Shown piece after piece: positions 51,046-59,394 of a DNA stretch of 64,000 nt; the stretch's first letter is position 1; each line of letters begins with the position of its first letter. The notes under the pieces were generated by a model, which saw only the letters and a program-made list of their open reading frames with translations, was not told the origin of the DNA and ran no database searches. Both the position numbers and the translations under genes were made by a program. The DNA is from Bog-756 sp963718405 (GTDB taxonomy: Bacteria > Actinomycetota > Acidimicrobiia > Acidimicrobiales > RAAP-2): NCBI GenBank assembly GCA_963718405.1, contig CAVQYZ010000001.1, forward strand, positions 62,001 to 126,000, given 5' to 3'.

Positions 51046-52920
51046 GTGACTGAAAGTGTGACGGAAGCCAGCGACCTCGATGCCGTTGGAGAGTTGGCCG
51101 CCCAGCTGCGGGTGGATTCGATCCGGTGCTCCACGAGCGCCGGATCTGGTCATCCGACGTCGAGCATGTCGGCGGCCGACCTGATAGCCGTGCTGGCGGC
51201 CCGTCACCTGCGCTACGACTGGGAGAGACCGCAGGCTGTGGCCCGCGATCATCTGGTGTTTTCCAAGGGTCATGCCTCGCCGCTTCTGTACTCGCTGTTC
51301 AAGGCGGCCGGGGTGGTGAGCGACGAGGAGCTGATGACCGGCTACCGCCGTATCGGGCAGCGTCTGGAAGGACATCCGACCCCTGTGCTGCCTTGGGTGG
51401 ACGTGGCCACCGGGTCTCTTGGTCAGGGCCTCCCTGATGCCGTAGGCATTGCCCTGGCGGGCAAATACCTCGAAGACCTTCCCTTCCGGGTCTGGGTCCT
51501 CTGTGGGGACAGCGAACTGGCGGAGGGCTCGATCTGGGAAGCCATCGACAAAGCGTCTTGTTACAAGCTTTCCAATCTTGTCGTGATGGCGGACATCAAC
51601 CGGCTTGGGCAACGGGGACCGACCGATCTCGGCTGGGACGTAGGGGTCTACCGACAGCGCTTTGAAGCGTTCGGTGCCCGCGCCCTCGTCATCGACGGCC
51701 ATGACCTCTCTGCCATCGACCGTGCGTTTGCCGAGGCCGAGGCCGGCGGGGACCGCCCCACGGTCATCGTGGCGAAGACGATCAAGGGTCGAGGGTTTTC
51801 TGAGGTCGAAAACAAGGAGGGGTGGCACGGAAAGCCCTTTCCACCCGATATGGCCGAACGGGCCATAAGCGAGCTGGGTGGCGAGCGGGCGCTGGTCGTC
51901 CGCGGTCGGCTACCGGAGAAGGTCGCCGGCCCTCCGAGGCCTCCCGCCACTGCCGCCGTCCTCCCTCACTACGACCTCGGTGAGTCGGTCGCCACCCGCA
52001 AGGCCTACGGTGACGCCCTGGTGGCCATCGGAAAGAGCGACCCACTGGTCGTGGTGTTGGACGCCGAAGTCAGCAACTCGACCCACGCCGACGAGTTCAA
52101 AGAAGCGTTTCCCGATCGCTACTTCGAAATGTTCATCTCCGAGCAGCAATTGGTCGCCGCCGCCACAGGATTGAACGTACGAGGGTTCAAGGCGTTCGCC
52201 TCTACCTTCGCCGCCTTTTTTACCAGGGCGTTCGATTTCGTCCGCATGGGTGCTGTTTCCGGGGCTGGTCTGCGCCTATCCGGGTCGCACTGTGGGGTCG
52301 AGATCGGGGCGGACGGTCCTTCCCAGATGGGCTTGGAAGACCTGGCGATGATGCGTACGGTGCACGGCTCCACCGTCCTCTACCCGAGCGACGCCACAAG
52401 CACCGCCGCTCTCGTGGCCACGATGGCTGACATCCCTGGGATCAGCTATATCCGCACCACGCGCGGCGCCTATCCGGTGATCTATGGGGGGCAAGACGAC
52501 TTCGCAGTGGGTGGCTCAAAGGTGGTGCGCTCGTCAGAGGCAGACGAAGTCACACTGGTGGGCGCCGGTGTCACGCTCCACGAGTGCTTGAAGGCTGCGG
52601 ACCAGCTCACGGGCGAGGGAATCCGCGCTCGGGTCCTCGATTGTTATTCGGTCAAACCAATCGATGCGGCCACGGTGTCCGAGGCTGTGACCGTCACGTC
52701 GGGGCGGATTGTGGTGGCAGAGGACCACCACCCCGAAGGCGGCCTGGGGTCAGCGGTGATCGAAAGTCTGGCCTCGGGCGGACACACGCAGTTCCAGATA
52801 GCGCACTTGGCCGTCAGAGGCCTGCCGGGCTCGGGCACCGGGGCGGAGCTGATGGCATGGGCAGGCATAGACACTGACCACATTGCCACCGCAGCGCGCC
52901 AACTCGTGAGGGGAGGCTGA
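51046..52920 (+). CDS. transketolase (single-chain, metazoan/archaeal-like)
   Basis: 624 residues. The ThDP site is clear: CSTSAGSGHPTSSMSAADL, HLVFSKGHASPLLYSLFKAA, ATGSLGQGLPDAVGIA and VLCGDSELAEGSIWEAIDKA with the metal-binding GDSE...N region. The pyrimidine domain has FEMFISEQQLVAAATGL with the catalytic Glu. C-terminal IVVAEDHHPEGGLGSAVIES completes it. It transfers two-carbon ketol units between sugar phosphates, or from xylulose-5-P to formaldehyde in some relatives. The SDR just upstream suggests use in a sugar or polyol route (inference). Confidence 0.87.
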   Translation: MTESVTEASDLDAVGELAAQLRVDSIRCSTSAGSGHPTSSMSAADLIAVLAARHLRYDWERPQAVARDHLVFSKGHASPLLYSLFKAAGVVSDEELMTGYRRIGQRLEGHPTPVLPWVDVATGSLGQGLPDAVGIALAGKYLEDLPFRVWVLCGDSELAEGSIWEAIDKASCYKLSNLVVMADINRLGQRGPTDLGWDVGVYRQRFEAFGARALVIDGHDLSAIDRAFAEAEAGGDRPTVIVAKTIKGRGFSEVENKEGWHGKPFPPDMAERAISELGGERALVVRGRLPEKVAGPPRPPATAAVLPHYDLGESVATRKAYGDALVAIGKSDPLVVVLDAEVSNSTHADEFKEAFPDRYFEMFISEQQLVAAATGLNVRGFKAFASTFAAFFTRAFDFVRMGAVSGAGLRLSGSHCGVEIGADGPSQMGLEDLAMMRTVHGSTVLYPSDATSTAALVATMADIPGISYIRTTRGAYPVIYGGQDDFAVGGSKVVRSSEADEVTLVGAGVTLHECLKAADQLTGEGIRARVLDCYSVKPIDAATVSEAVTVTSGRIVVAEDHHPEGGLGSAVIESLASGGHTQFQIAHLAVRGLPGSGTGAELMAWAGIDTDHIATAARQLVRGG

Positions 52921-53006
52921 GGCAGCCGGCTCGACGGTCGTTGGGACAGAGGCGGGTGTCGCTGGACCCTGTCATGGCCGGTGTGTGTGTGACAGGCGGT
53001 GTCAGC

Positions 53007-53831
53007 TCAGGGCGCACCGTCGGAGCGGAAGATCGGCCATCCGATCTCCGTCTCCCACTTCCCGGTATCCGGGGTCTCTTCGACGTCGACCAGGTAGTAC
53101 TCGCGAAGCGGCCCCTCGATGCTGATTTCGTGCTCCGTGACGTAAGCACCGAGTTCGCCATACGTAATGTCAATGTCCGTCAGGGGACCCTGGTGCGTGA
53201 GAACGGCTAGCTCGGCCCCTGGGACCTCGAAGGGGACCACGCGGCCGATCGAGGGGGCGGCGCCCTCCACCGGAATGAATACGGTGGCCTGGCCCCGGCC
53301 ATGTTGGAACAGCTCGCTGCCGTACAACCCGCCGCTTGGACCCATGGCCACGAGGTCCTGGGCGCGCACGATGGCGTGTAGCTCACCGAGCGCTCCCTGC
53401 CACCACGACAACACGTCCTCGCGATCGACTGTCTGTTCTATCCCTACGGCCGGCATCGCCGGGACCGTGCGGTGCTCGACGGTGAGTGCCTGGCCGGAGT
53501 GCTGCAAGAGGTTGCGCAGCGAGTCCACCGCGCTGTGCGTCTTCGACAGTTGTACCTCGAGTCGGTCCAGATGGCCGGCGATGAGAGCATTGCGTTCGGA
53601 CGTGTCCGATGCCGAAAGGACCTCCCGTACTTCTGCGACCGGCATTTCCAGGTCCCGTAGGCGACGGATCACCTGAGCGGTTGGGACCTGATCCGGAAGG
53701 TAGTAGCGATAGCCGGTTCCAGGGTTCACCTCAGCCGGCTCCAGTAGGCCCACTTGGTGGTAGTGCCGGAGTGTCTTCACGCTCAGATGGGTCATCCGGG
53801 AGAACTCGCCCACCGTCAGGTTTGCTGTCAC
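53007..53831 (-). CDS. MerR-family regulator with GyrI-like effector domain (BltR-like)
   Basis: 274 residues. VGEFSRMTHLSVKTLRHYHQ and VGLLEPAEVNPGTGYRYYLP are the MerR winged-helix. A coiled coil (about 85-115, RLEVQLSKTHSAVDSLRNLL) leads to a C-terminal GyrI/AraC effector-binding-like domain (RTVPAMPAVGIEQTVDRED...). Such regulators activate drug-resistance genes upon binding hydrophobic cations. GTG start lies seven bases after a -10, so the message is probably leaderless and autoregulated. Confidence 0.88.
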   Translation of the reverse strand: MTANLTVGEFSRMTHLSVKTLRHYHQVGLLEPAEVNPGTGYRYYLPDQVPTAQVIRRLRDLEMPVAEVREVLSASDTSERNALIAGHLDRLEVQLSKTHSAVDSLRNLLQHSGQALTVEHRTVPAMPAVGIEQTVDREDVLSWWQGALGELHAIVRAQDLVAMGPSGGLYGSELFQHGRGQATVFIPVEGAAPSIGRVVPFEVPGAELAVLTHQGPLTDIDITYGELGAYVTEHEISIEGPLREYYLVDVEETPDTGKWETEIGWPIFRSDGAP

Positions 53832-53837
53832 GCCCCC

Positions 53838-53868
53838 AGTCTCAACCCTCCCCCTACCGGAGTGTCAA
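53838..53868 (-). promoter_or_regulatory. MerR-type promoter with 19-base spacer
   Basis: Minus strand TTGACA (53868-53863), 19 bases, GAGACT (53843-53838). The spacer holds CTCC...GGAG arms (53862-53859 and 53851-53848). A 19-base spacer with this dyad is the hallmark of promoters activated by MerR-family proteins by DNA untwisting. Confidence 0.7.
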
Positions 53869-53960
53869 GGCAGAGACCGGGGCTTGACTCTCTTGTAGCC
53901 GGATGCCTCATGGTGGTCAGTGGCACCAAATGGTGGCCAACGACGGAGAAGGAGTCACCG

Positions 53961-54323
53961 ATGAGCACCAACCCGAACACACTGTCTGGCGTGGTGGCCG
54001 AGCACATTGCTGCGGTCAACGCTTTCGACGAGGAGGCCATCGTGGCCACCTTCGCCGCCGATGCCCTCGTCAACGATGCCCGAAGGGAGTTCTGGGGGAC
54101 CGGTGCCATCCAGGCCTGGGTGGCGCGGGAGATGGTGGGTGATCACGTCAGTATCGAGGTGGTCGAGGTCCTCAGCCACCACGGCCTCACGGTGGTCCGC
54201 GGACGCTATGACGGTAACTTCGACAAGGTCAACCTCCCCCAAGAGCTGATCCTCACCAACTACTTCACCGTGAGCGAAGGAAAAATCGACAGCCTCATTG
54301 TCATCCGGAACGTTCCCGCCTGA
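53961..54323 (+). CDS. SnoaL/NTF2-like fold protein
   Basis: 120 residues, ATG with AAGGAGT upstream. VVAEHIAAVNAFDEEAIVAT then DALVNDARREFWGTGAIQAW is the SnoaL-like pattern, and VVRGRYDGNF and NYFTVSEGKIDSLIVI complete the alpha+beta cone. Members are small hydrolases or isomerases or just ligand-binding. Divergent from the MerR gene and perhaps under its control. Confidence 0.8.
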   Translation: MSTNPNTLSGVVAEHIAAVNAFDEEAIVATFAADALVNDARREFWGTGAIQAWVAREMVGDHVSIEVVEVLSHHGLTVVRGRYDGNFDKVNLPQELILTNYFTVSEGKIDSLIVIRNVPA

Positions 54324-54375
54324 GGGGTACTGCTCCGACAGGTCTGGAGCAGTGAACCGGCCCCGGAGACAACGT

Positions 54376-54846
54376 ATGCTGGCAGCCGTGAGCTACTCCG
54401 TTGACTTCGTGAACGTCTCCACCATCGGCCTCGAGTCGTCGCCGGTGGCGACGGCGCTGGCTGGTCTGCGGGCTAACGAGGCTCGCTACTTCAAGAACAA
54501 ATACGACCATGTCTTCACCGTCGAGCCGGCGGCCAAGGCCAAGAAGGCCGTCGACCTGGTCCAGCGCGTCCTCAACGAGGAGCGCCAGATTGTCATCTCT
54601 TCGCCCCCACTCGAGGCCACGACGTTCCAGGTCGAGGACATCCGGTGGACCTACGTCTTCTACCAGAGCGGGCTCTCGATCAACGTCCTGTACACGCTGG
54701 ATGGACCGAAGCGGGCGGTGGGCTTCAAGCTCTCTGAAGGGATGGAGATCCCCGAAGAACTCGGTGCGTTCAAGTTCGCTCGCCAGAAGTCGAAACTGGC
54801 CGGCACCATCCGGGGCTCGTACTTCGTGATCAAGGGCGAATACTGA
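54376..54846 (+). CDS. conserved-looking hypothetical protein
   Basis: 156 residues from ATG 54376 (GTG 54388 possible). Alternating polar/hydrophobic pattern with KNKYDHVFTVEPAAKAKKAV and IRWTYVFYQSGLSINVLYTL suggests a soluble alpha/beta fold with a Lys-rich helix. No family recognised, no signal peptide. Codon usage is typical of the genome. Confidence 0.6.
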   Translation: MLAAVSYSVDFVNVSTIGLESSPVATALAGLRANEARYFKNKYDHVFTVEPAAKAKKAVDLVQRVLNEERQIVISSPPLEATTFQVEDIRWTYVFYQSGLSINVLYTLDGPKRAVGFKLSEGMEIPEELGAFKFARQKSKLAGTIRGSYFVIKGEY

Positions 54847-54957
54847 GCTCGCCAGGTCGGAGGCGGGCCGGGTCGGGCCGTCTCCTGTCCCCAGGTCGGG
54901 AGGGCGGCGTAGTGGCGCCTCGGTCCTACGGAAGACCACGTCTGACCGGATTCCCAG

Positions 54958-55632
54958 GTGGATCCGATCAGACGTGGAGAAGTGGGCTCGAGTGACGGGA
55001 AGGCCCCAGTGAGCGAGTCCGGGGGCCCGTCTCCGCAACCGGTCATTGGCACCAGTCGATTGGAGGCGTTCAGCGACGGAGTCATGGCCGTCATCATCAC
55101 CATCACGGCCCTCAGCCTCAAGGCCCCTCTCAGCGGGTCGTTCACGGCGTTGAGCCGCCGGTTGCCCGAACTGCTCGTCTACATCCTCAGCTTCACGTTC
55201 GTCGGGATCTACTGGAACAATCACCACCACCTACTCCGCGTCACGCACCACATCAGTGCCGGAGTCATGTGGGCCAACCTCCATCTGCTCTTTTGGCTCT
55301 CCCTGATCCCGGTGGTGACAGAGTGGGTCGGCAGCTTTTACGGGGACCACTGGCCCGCCGCCACCTTCGGCATTGTGGCCCTCGGCGCCGCGGTGGCCTT
55401 CTCGATCCTCGTTGCCGCCATCATCGGGGCCAATGGCCGGGACTCAGCGGTTGGCCGTGCCCTCGGCCCAAATCTCAAGGGCAATATCTCGGTGGCGCTC
55501 TATGCCTGCGGGGTTGGGTTGGCCTTCCTCAACCCTTACCTGGCATACGCCTTGTATGCCTTGGTCGCGGTCATCTGGTTTGTCCCGGATCGGCGCTTCG
55601 AGCGGTCGGGAGCGTTACCGTCTGAAGACTGA
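54958..55632 (+). CDS. TMEM175/DUF1211-type membrane channel protein
   Basis: 224 residues from GTG 54958, or about 207 from GTG 55009. SRLEAFSDGVMAVIITITAL is the TMEM175 signature (R..AFSDG...I..T) at the start of helix 1, which lines the potassium pore. LVYILSFTFVGIYWNNHHHL and three to four further helices follow. Bacterial members form tetrameric K+ channels. Confidence 0.85.
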   Translation: MDPIRRGEVGSSDGKAPVSESGGPSPQPVIGTSRLEAFSDGVMAVIITITALSLKAPLSGSFTALSRRLPELLVYILSFTFVGIYWNNHHHLLRVTHHISAGVMWANLHLLFWLSLIPVVTEWVGSFYGDHWPAATFGIVALGAAVAFSILVAAIIGANGRDSAVGRALGPNLKGNISVALYACGVGLAFLNPYLAYALYALVAVIWFVPDRRFERSGALPSED

Positions 55633-55693
55633 GACCCCCGGGGCCAGGTGCGCCGGCCATAGGCGCCATGCATGGCCCTGGCGGCCGCCTGGT

Positions 55694-56671
55694 TCAGGAG
55701 ACCTCCGGCAGGTACGAGAAGGGCTCCGCCACCACGAACTGATCCGATACCTCACCGGCCCGGGTTGGTCCCTCTTCGGCCTCGAGGCGTCGGGCTGGTG
55801 CACCGGGTGACAGGTCGAGCTGGGCCAGTTCCGTCCAGAACACGTTGGGTTGGCCTGTCCCCTCCCAGTAGTAGGTCAGCGACCGGTGGTCGATGGCCGT
55901 GCGCCACAGGGTCGGGGCCACGTTCGGCTTGTCGGGCGTGGATTGGATCATGGGCACTGACACGTTACGCACGATGGCGAAGACCTCGGCTATCCCCTGA
56001 GCACTATCGCCGGTCGAGGTCGAACCGTTGAGGTAGTACCGGGCGCGCACGAACCGGTCGGCCGGCCGCTCGGTGCCGGGCAACATGGCGTGGCCGCCCA
56101 CTTCGTCCCAGTAGAGGCAGAGGGCGAGCTGTTGATCGTAGGTCGGGTCGTTGGTCATCACCGTGAATCCCGCGCCGTGGTGCACGACCAACTCGCCATC
56201 CAGATACTCGAAGATGGCCGAGTCGCCGGTGGCATCGGAGAGGGCCAGGTGGCCGGTGGCGGCATGGCCTCCGGGTAGCACGGGACTGACCAAGGAAAAG
56301 GGTGGGGTGGTCAGTCCCTCGACCGCCTCGGCCACCGACCCGAACATGTCCAAGGCGTACTGCGTCCACGCCGCCACACTCAGGCCGGGGAGGGCGGGAT
56401 CCCTCTTCGGGTACGTGGCCGAGGACAGGTAGAGGGCATTGGCCCCGAGCCCGGCATCGTTGACGCCGTCGATGGTCACTCCGTCGTACATGGTCGTGAT
56501 CACGCTCCCGTGCACCGATGTCCACGAGAGCGAGTTGGTGGCGGCCGCTCCGTCCCGGGTGAGGCCTGCGGGCAGCGCCCAGATGTTGGACCCGGTCGGA
56601 ATCATCCAGTCCATGGATCGGCCGGTGACCACCAGCCCGTCTTCTCCGACATACAGCACTCGACTACACAT
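55694..56671 (-). CDS. Ntn-type amidohydrolase (penicillin V acylase / choloylglycine hydrolase family)
   Basis: 325 residues from ATG 56671, MCSRVLYVGEDGLVVTGRSM: Cys2 would become the N-terminal nucleophile after Met removal, followed by the conserved R and GRSMDW. Further typical blocks are DGVNDAGLGANALYL, GDSAIFEYLDG and VMTNDPTYDQQLALC. The family cleaves penicillin V, bile-salt or acyl-homoserine-lactone amides. The in-frame start at 56713 would bury the nucleophile and is rejected. No signal peptide. Confidence 0.85.
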   Translation of the reverse strand: MCSRVLYVGEDGLVVTGRSMDWMIPTGSNIWALPAGLTRDGAAATNSLSWTSVHGSVITTMYDGVTIDGVNDAGLGANALYLSSATYPKRDPALPGLSVAAWTQYALDMFGSVAEAVEGLTTPPFSLVSPVLPGGHAATGHLALSDATGDSAIFEYLDGELVVHHGAGFTVMTNDPTYDQQLALCLYWDEVGGHAMLPGTERPADRFVRARYYLNGSTSTGDSAQGIAEVFAIVRNVSVPMIQSTPDKPNVAPTLWRTAIDHRSLTYYWEGTGQPNVFWTELAQLDLSPGAPARRLEAEEGPTRAGEVSDQFVVAEPFSYLPEVS

Positions 56672-56972
56672 GGGGCATCTCCTCCGGGCAGCATCGGAGC
56701 CCTTCGGCGCCATCCAGGCGCACCACAGGGTCTCCTAGCCTGTTATCGGCCGTTCAGCGGCGAACTGAATGAAAAGCCAGGCCAGAGGAGAGGGTGCGCC
56801 CGTGGCGATCCGGTCTGCCTCGGTGATCGGAGGGTGAACCCCTCAGTCTGAGCCCCAACAGCTGTACCCGAGGTTGTTGATCAAGCGCTTGTGGATCAAG
56901 TCGCGAACTGTCGACGCCCTGGGCCGGGTGGGCCCCACCGCCCTTCGATCCGCAGGGATTCCACCGGCCAGG
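56672..56972. other. gap with no supported gene
   Basis: 301 bases between two minus-strand genes. No ORF with a family signature; no clear terminator. Confidence 0.4.
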
Positions 56973-58226
56973 TCAGCAGTTCTGATCGAGGAACGTGGAT
57001 GCGGAGATGGTAAAGGGCCACCGGTAGTAGAGGGACGCCAGCGAGTAGGCCTCGAGTTCGAGGGGGTTCGAGGAGTCACCGTGAATATCGGTGCAGAAGG
57101 CACCGAGGACTCCACTGGGGGTGGCATCGGGCCCGAGTGAAAGCATGGCCGGGCTGATTCCCGCACTTCTCGACCACGCCACCACGTTTACCTCCGTGCC
57201 CTCTCCACAGGTGAGCGGAGCGAACGTGGCGTCCTGGTACAGGTACAGCGTTTGGGCACAGACGCTGACCGTCGATACGGACGGGGCCGGTGGCAGGGTC
57301 ACGGTACCGAGGGCCTTGGTCACCGCGGTGGTGGGCAGCAGCCAGTAGCCACTCCCGTGAGGCACCGGGGTAATGGCTACGAACGGATAGCCCAGCTGCT
57401 CCCCTCCGAAGGAACCGTCGAAGTGAGCGCCCCCGAAGGCGAAGACCCCACCATCGGTTCCCACCAGCCAGTAGCCCACAGAATCCGGGGACGCCGCCAT
57501 GCCCACGATGGGCTGGGCCAGGTGGTCCGCCCCCAGGGATCCCTCAAATGGCGCTCCGCCGAACGAGAAGATCCCGCCGTCGGCGGCGACCAGCCAGTAG
57601 CCGGGGCCTTCCAGGTTCGAGGCCATGCCCACGATGGGCTGGTTGAGCGGATGCCCTCCCGTCGAACCACTGAAGACGGCGTCGCCGAAGGCGAAGATGC
57701 CCCCGTCGGAGGCCACCATCCAGTAGCCGTGGCCACTCGGGCTGGCGGCCACTCCCACGATGGGCCGGTTGAGCGGATGTCCTCCCATCGACCCGTAGTA
57801 CCCAGCATCGCCGAAGGCGAAGATGCCCCCGTCGGAGGCCACCAGCCAGTAGCCCTTGCCGTCCGGGGTCGAGGTCATCCCCACGATGGGCTGGTTGAGC
57901 GGATGTCCTCCCATCGACCCGTGGAAGGAGGCGTCACCGAAAGCGAAGATGCCACCGTCGGCTGCGGCTTCCCAGTAGCCCTTGCCGTCCGGGGTCGAGG
58001 CCATCCCGACCATCGGGGCGTTCGAGGCCAGCGTGGTCGGGCTGGCGAAGGCGTCGCCGAAGCCCAATGGGGCGATGGAGGCCAGGGCCGGACCGGGCTG
58101 GCCGCCCGCCCCCGCGGTGCCGGCGTCCGTCAAGGGGAGAGCCAGCAGGACCATGCCGGTCACGACGCCGATCAACCGCCCCCCGCTCGTCCGTACCCGC
58201 ACCTTGGCATTCGTCCCAACGGCCAT
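56973..58226 (-). CDS. secreted protein with 42-residue GGIFAFGDA repeats
   Basis: 417 residues from ATG 58226. A signal peptide (LIGVVTGMVLLALPLTDAG) is followed by five copies of a 42-residue repeat of the form PIVGM.STPDGKGYW.VA.DGGIFAFGDA.F.GS.GGHPL.Q, then a partial sixth and a Cys-containing C-terminal domain (about 120 residues). Such repeats form beta-propeller-like surfaces and are abundant in Acidimicrobiia and related actinobacteria. It is probably an extracellular adhesion or binding protein. A start at 58280 would precede the signal peptide by 18 residues. Confidence 0.85.
   Translation of the reverse strand: MAVGTNAKVRVRTSGGRLIGVVTGMVLLALPLTDAGTAGAGGQPGPALASIAPLGFGDAFASPTTLASNAPMVGMASTPDGKGYWEAAADGGIFAFGDASFHGSMGGHPLNQPIVGMTSTPDGKGYWLVASDGGIFAFGDAGYYGSMGGHPLNRPIVGVAASPSGHGYWMVASDGGIFAFGDAVFSGSTGGHPLNQPIVGMASNLEGPGYWLVAADGGIFSFGGAPFEGSLGADHLAQPIVGMAASPDSVGYWLVGTDGGVFAFGGAHFDGSFGGEQLGYPFVAITPVPHGSGYWLLPTTAVTKALGTVTLPPAPSVSTVSVCAQTLYLYQDATFAPLTCGEGTEVNVVAWSRSAGISPAMLSLGPDATPSGVLGAFCTDIHGDSSNPLELEAYSLASLYYRWPFTISASTFLDQNC
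57387..58016 (-). repeat. five tandem 126-base coding repeats
   Basis: The in-frame units begin at each P(I/M)VG motif, exactly 42 codons apart (residues 89, 131, 173, 215 and 257 in the longer reading), with nearly identical DNA in units 1-3. A site for copy-number change by slippage or recombination. Confidence 0.85.
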
Positions 58227-58359
58227 GGTCGCCACCCCGATCTCTCTTGGCTCACGAGTCGAGGACTCCTGGGAACTCACCCGCCTCGGCGCAGATTAGC
58301 GTTCTGCACTCCCGCATGCTCGGGTCGGGAAGCCAACTCGACCGGGTGGGTCAGACCCT

Positions 58360-59346
58360 TCACGATTGGGGCGGAGTCATAGTGGCGTGCATCTTGACCG
58401 CTCGCATCACCGGTGCAGTTTCGATGTGGGTGAGACCGTCAAGGGCGGCGATTTCGCCGGTGAGGTACTCGTAGAGCGAGTGATCATCTTCACAGAGCAG
58501 GGCCGCCACCAGGTTGGTGGACCCGGTGGTGGCGGCCACGAACGGGACTTCGGGACGACAGGCCAGGGCCCGTCCGACCTGGGCCAGTTGGTTGGGGACC
58601 ACCGACATCCACAACAGGGCAGAGGACCGGCTGCCGATGGCGTTGGTGTCCAGATCCACGTCGAAGGAAAGGACGCCCGACAGTACGAGCTCCTCCACTC
58701 GTCGCCGGACAGTCGACTCGTGCCAGTGGGTGCGCATGGCCAACTGCCGGTAGGTGGCCCGACCGTCTTCGGCCAGGGCCTGAACCAGCGGCCAGTCGGA
58801 GTCCTGCAGTGTGACGGCCGGTCGCTCCCTCGATGCCCTGGCCCGTACCGGTGAGAGGAGCTGGTTGATCTCTTGTGGGCTGAGAACGTTGGAACCCGGT
58901 GCGGGGGACACCCCGGTGTCGAACAGGTGGAGGAGGCAGTAAGCCTCGAGGGCCACGATCTGCCGGCCGACCGAGATCTGGCTGAGCAGTAGCGGGGTTC
59001 GCTGTTGGGGATGGCGGGAGTGAATGGTACTGAAGATCTCGGTGCCTCCCGAGGTCAGCTGGACCCATGCCGTATCCGGGTGCTGGGCCAATCTGGTGGC
59101 CACCGTCGGTGCCGACCCCGGAGCACAGCGGATGCGGACCGCCCAATCCGACCGGCCGAGCCGCTGGGAGTCGAGTTGGCCCACCACCCTCACCACATGG
59201 GCCTGGGACAGCTGTCGGTAGCGGCGGGCGATGGTCTGCTCGGAGGGACCTAGCACCTCCGACAAGCGTCTGAACGGCGCCCGGGGGTCGATATAGAGAG
59301 CTTGGATGATCCTTCGGTCCAGAGCATCGATGCTGACCGGTTCCAC
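58360..59346 (-). CDS. Lrp/AsnC-family regulator with two helix-turn-helix domains
   Basis: 328 residues. HTH 1: IDALDRRIIQALYIDPRAPF...LSEVLGPSEQTIARRYRQLS. HTH 2 (about 185-235): LVQALAEDGRATYRQLAMRT, HWHESTVRRRVEEL. Each is followed by a RAM-like alpha/beta ligand domain. This double arrangement is about twice the usual Lrp length and is typical of an actinobacterial subgroup. The gene is divergent from an MFS exporter with only 48 bases between starts, which is probably its target. Confidence 0.87.
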   Translation of the reverse strand: MEPVSIDALDRRIIQALYIDPRAPFRRLSEVLGPSEQTIARRYRQLSQAHVVRVVGQLDSQRLGRSDWAVRIRCAPGSAPTVATRLAQHPDTAWVQLTSGGTEIFSTIHSRHPQQRTPLLLSQISVGRQIVALEAYCLLHLFDTGVSPAPGSNVLSPQEINQLLSPVRARASRERPAVTLQDSDWPLVQALAEDGRATYRQLAMRTHWHESTVRRRVEELVLSGVLSFDVDLDTNAIGSRSSALLWMSVVPNQLAQVGRALACRPEVPFVAATTGSTNLVAALLCEDDHSLYEYLTGEIAALDGLTHIETAPVMRAVKMHATMTPPQS

Positions 59347-59394
59347 TCATTGCATCGTAATCCATGGCAGAAACCAGCAGATAATGAGAAAACA

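Noticed and set aside
34800..54000. attachment-site duplicate of the tRNA-Glu 3' end
   Set aside because: No copy found by eye and no integrase gene; the island idea is kept only as a weak finding.
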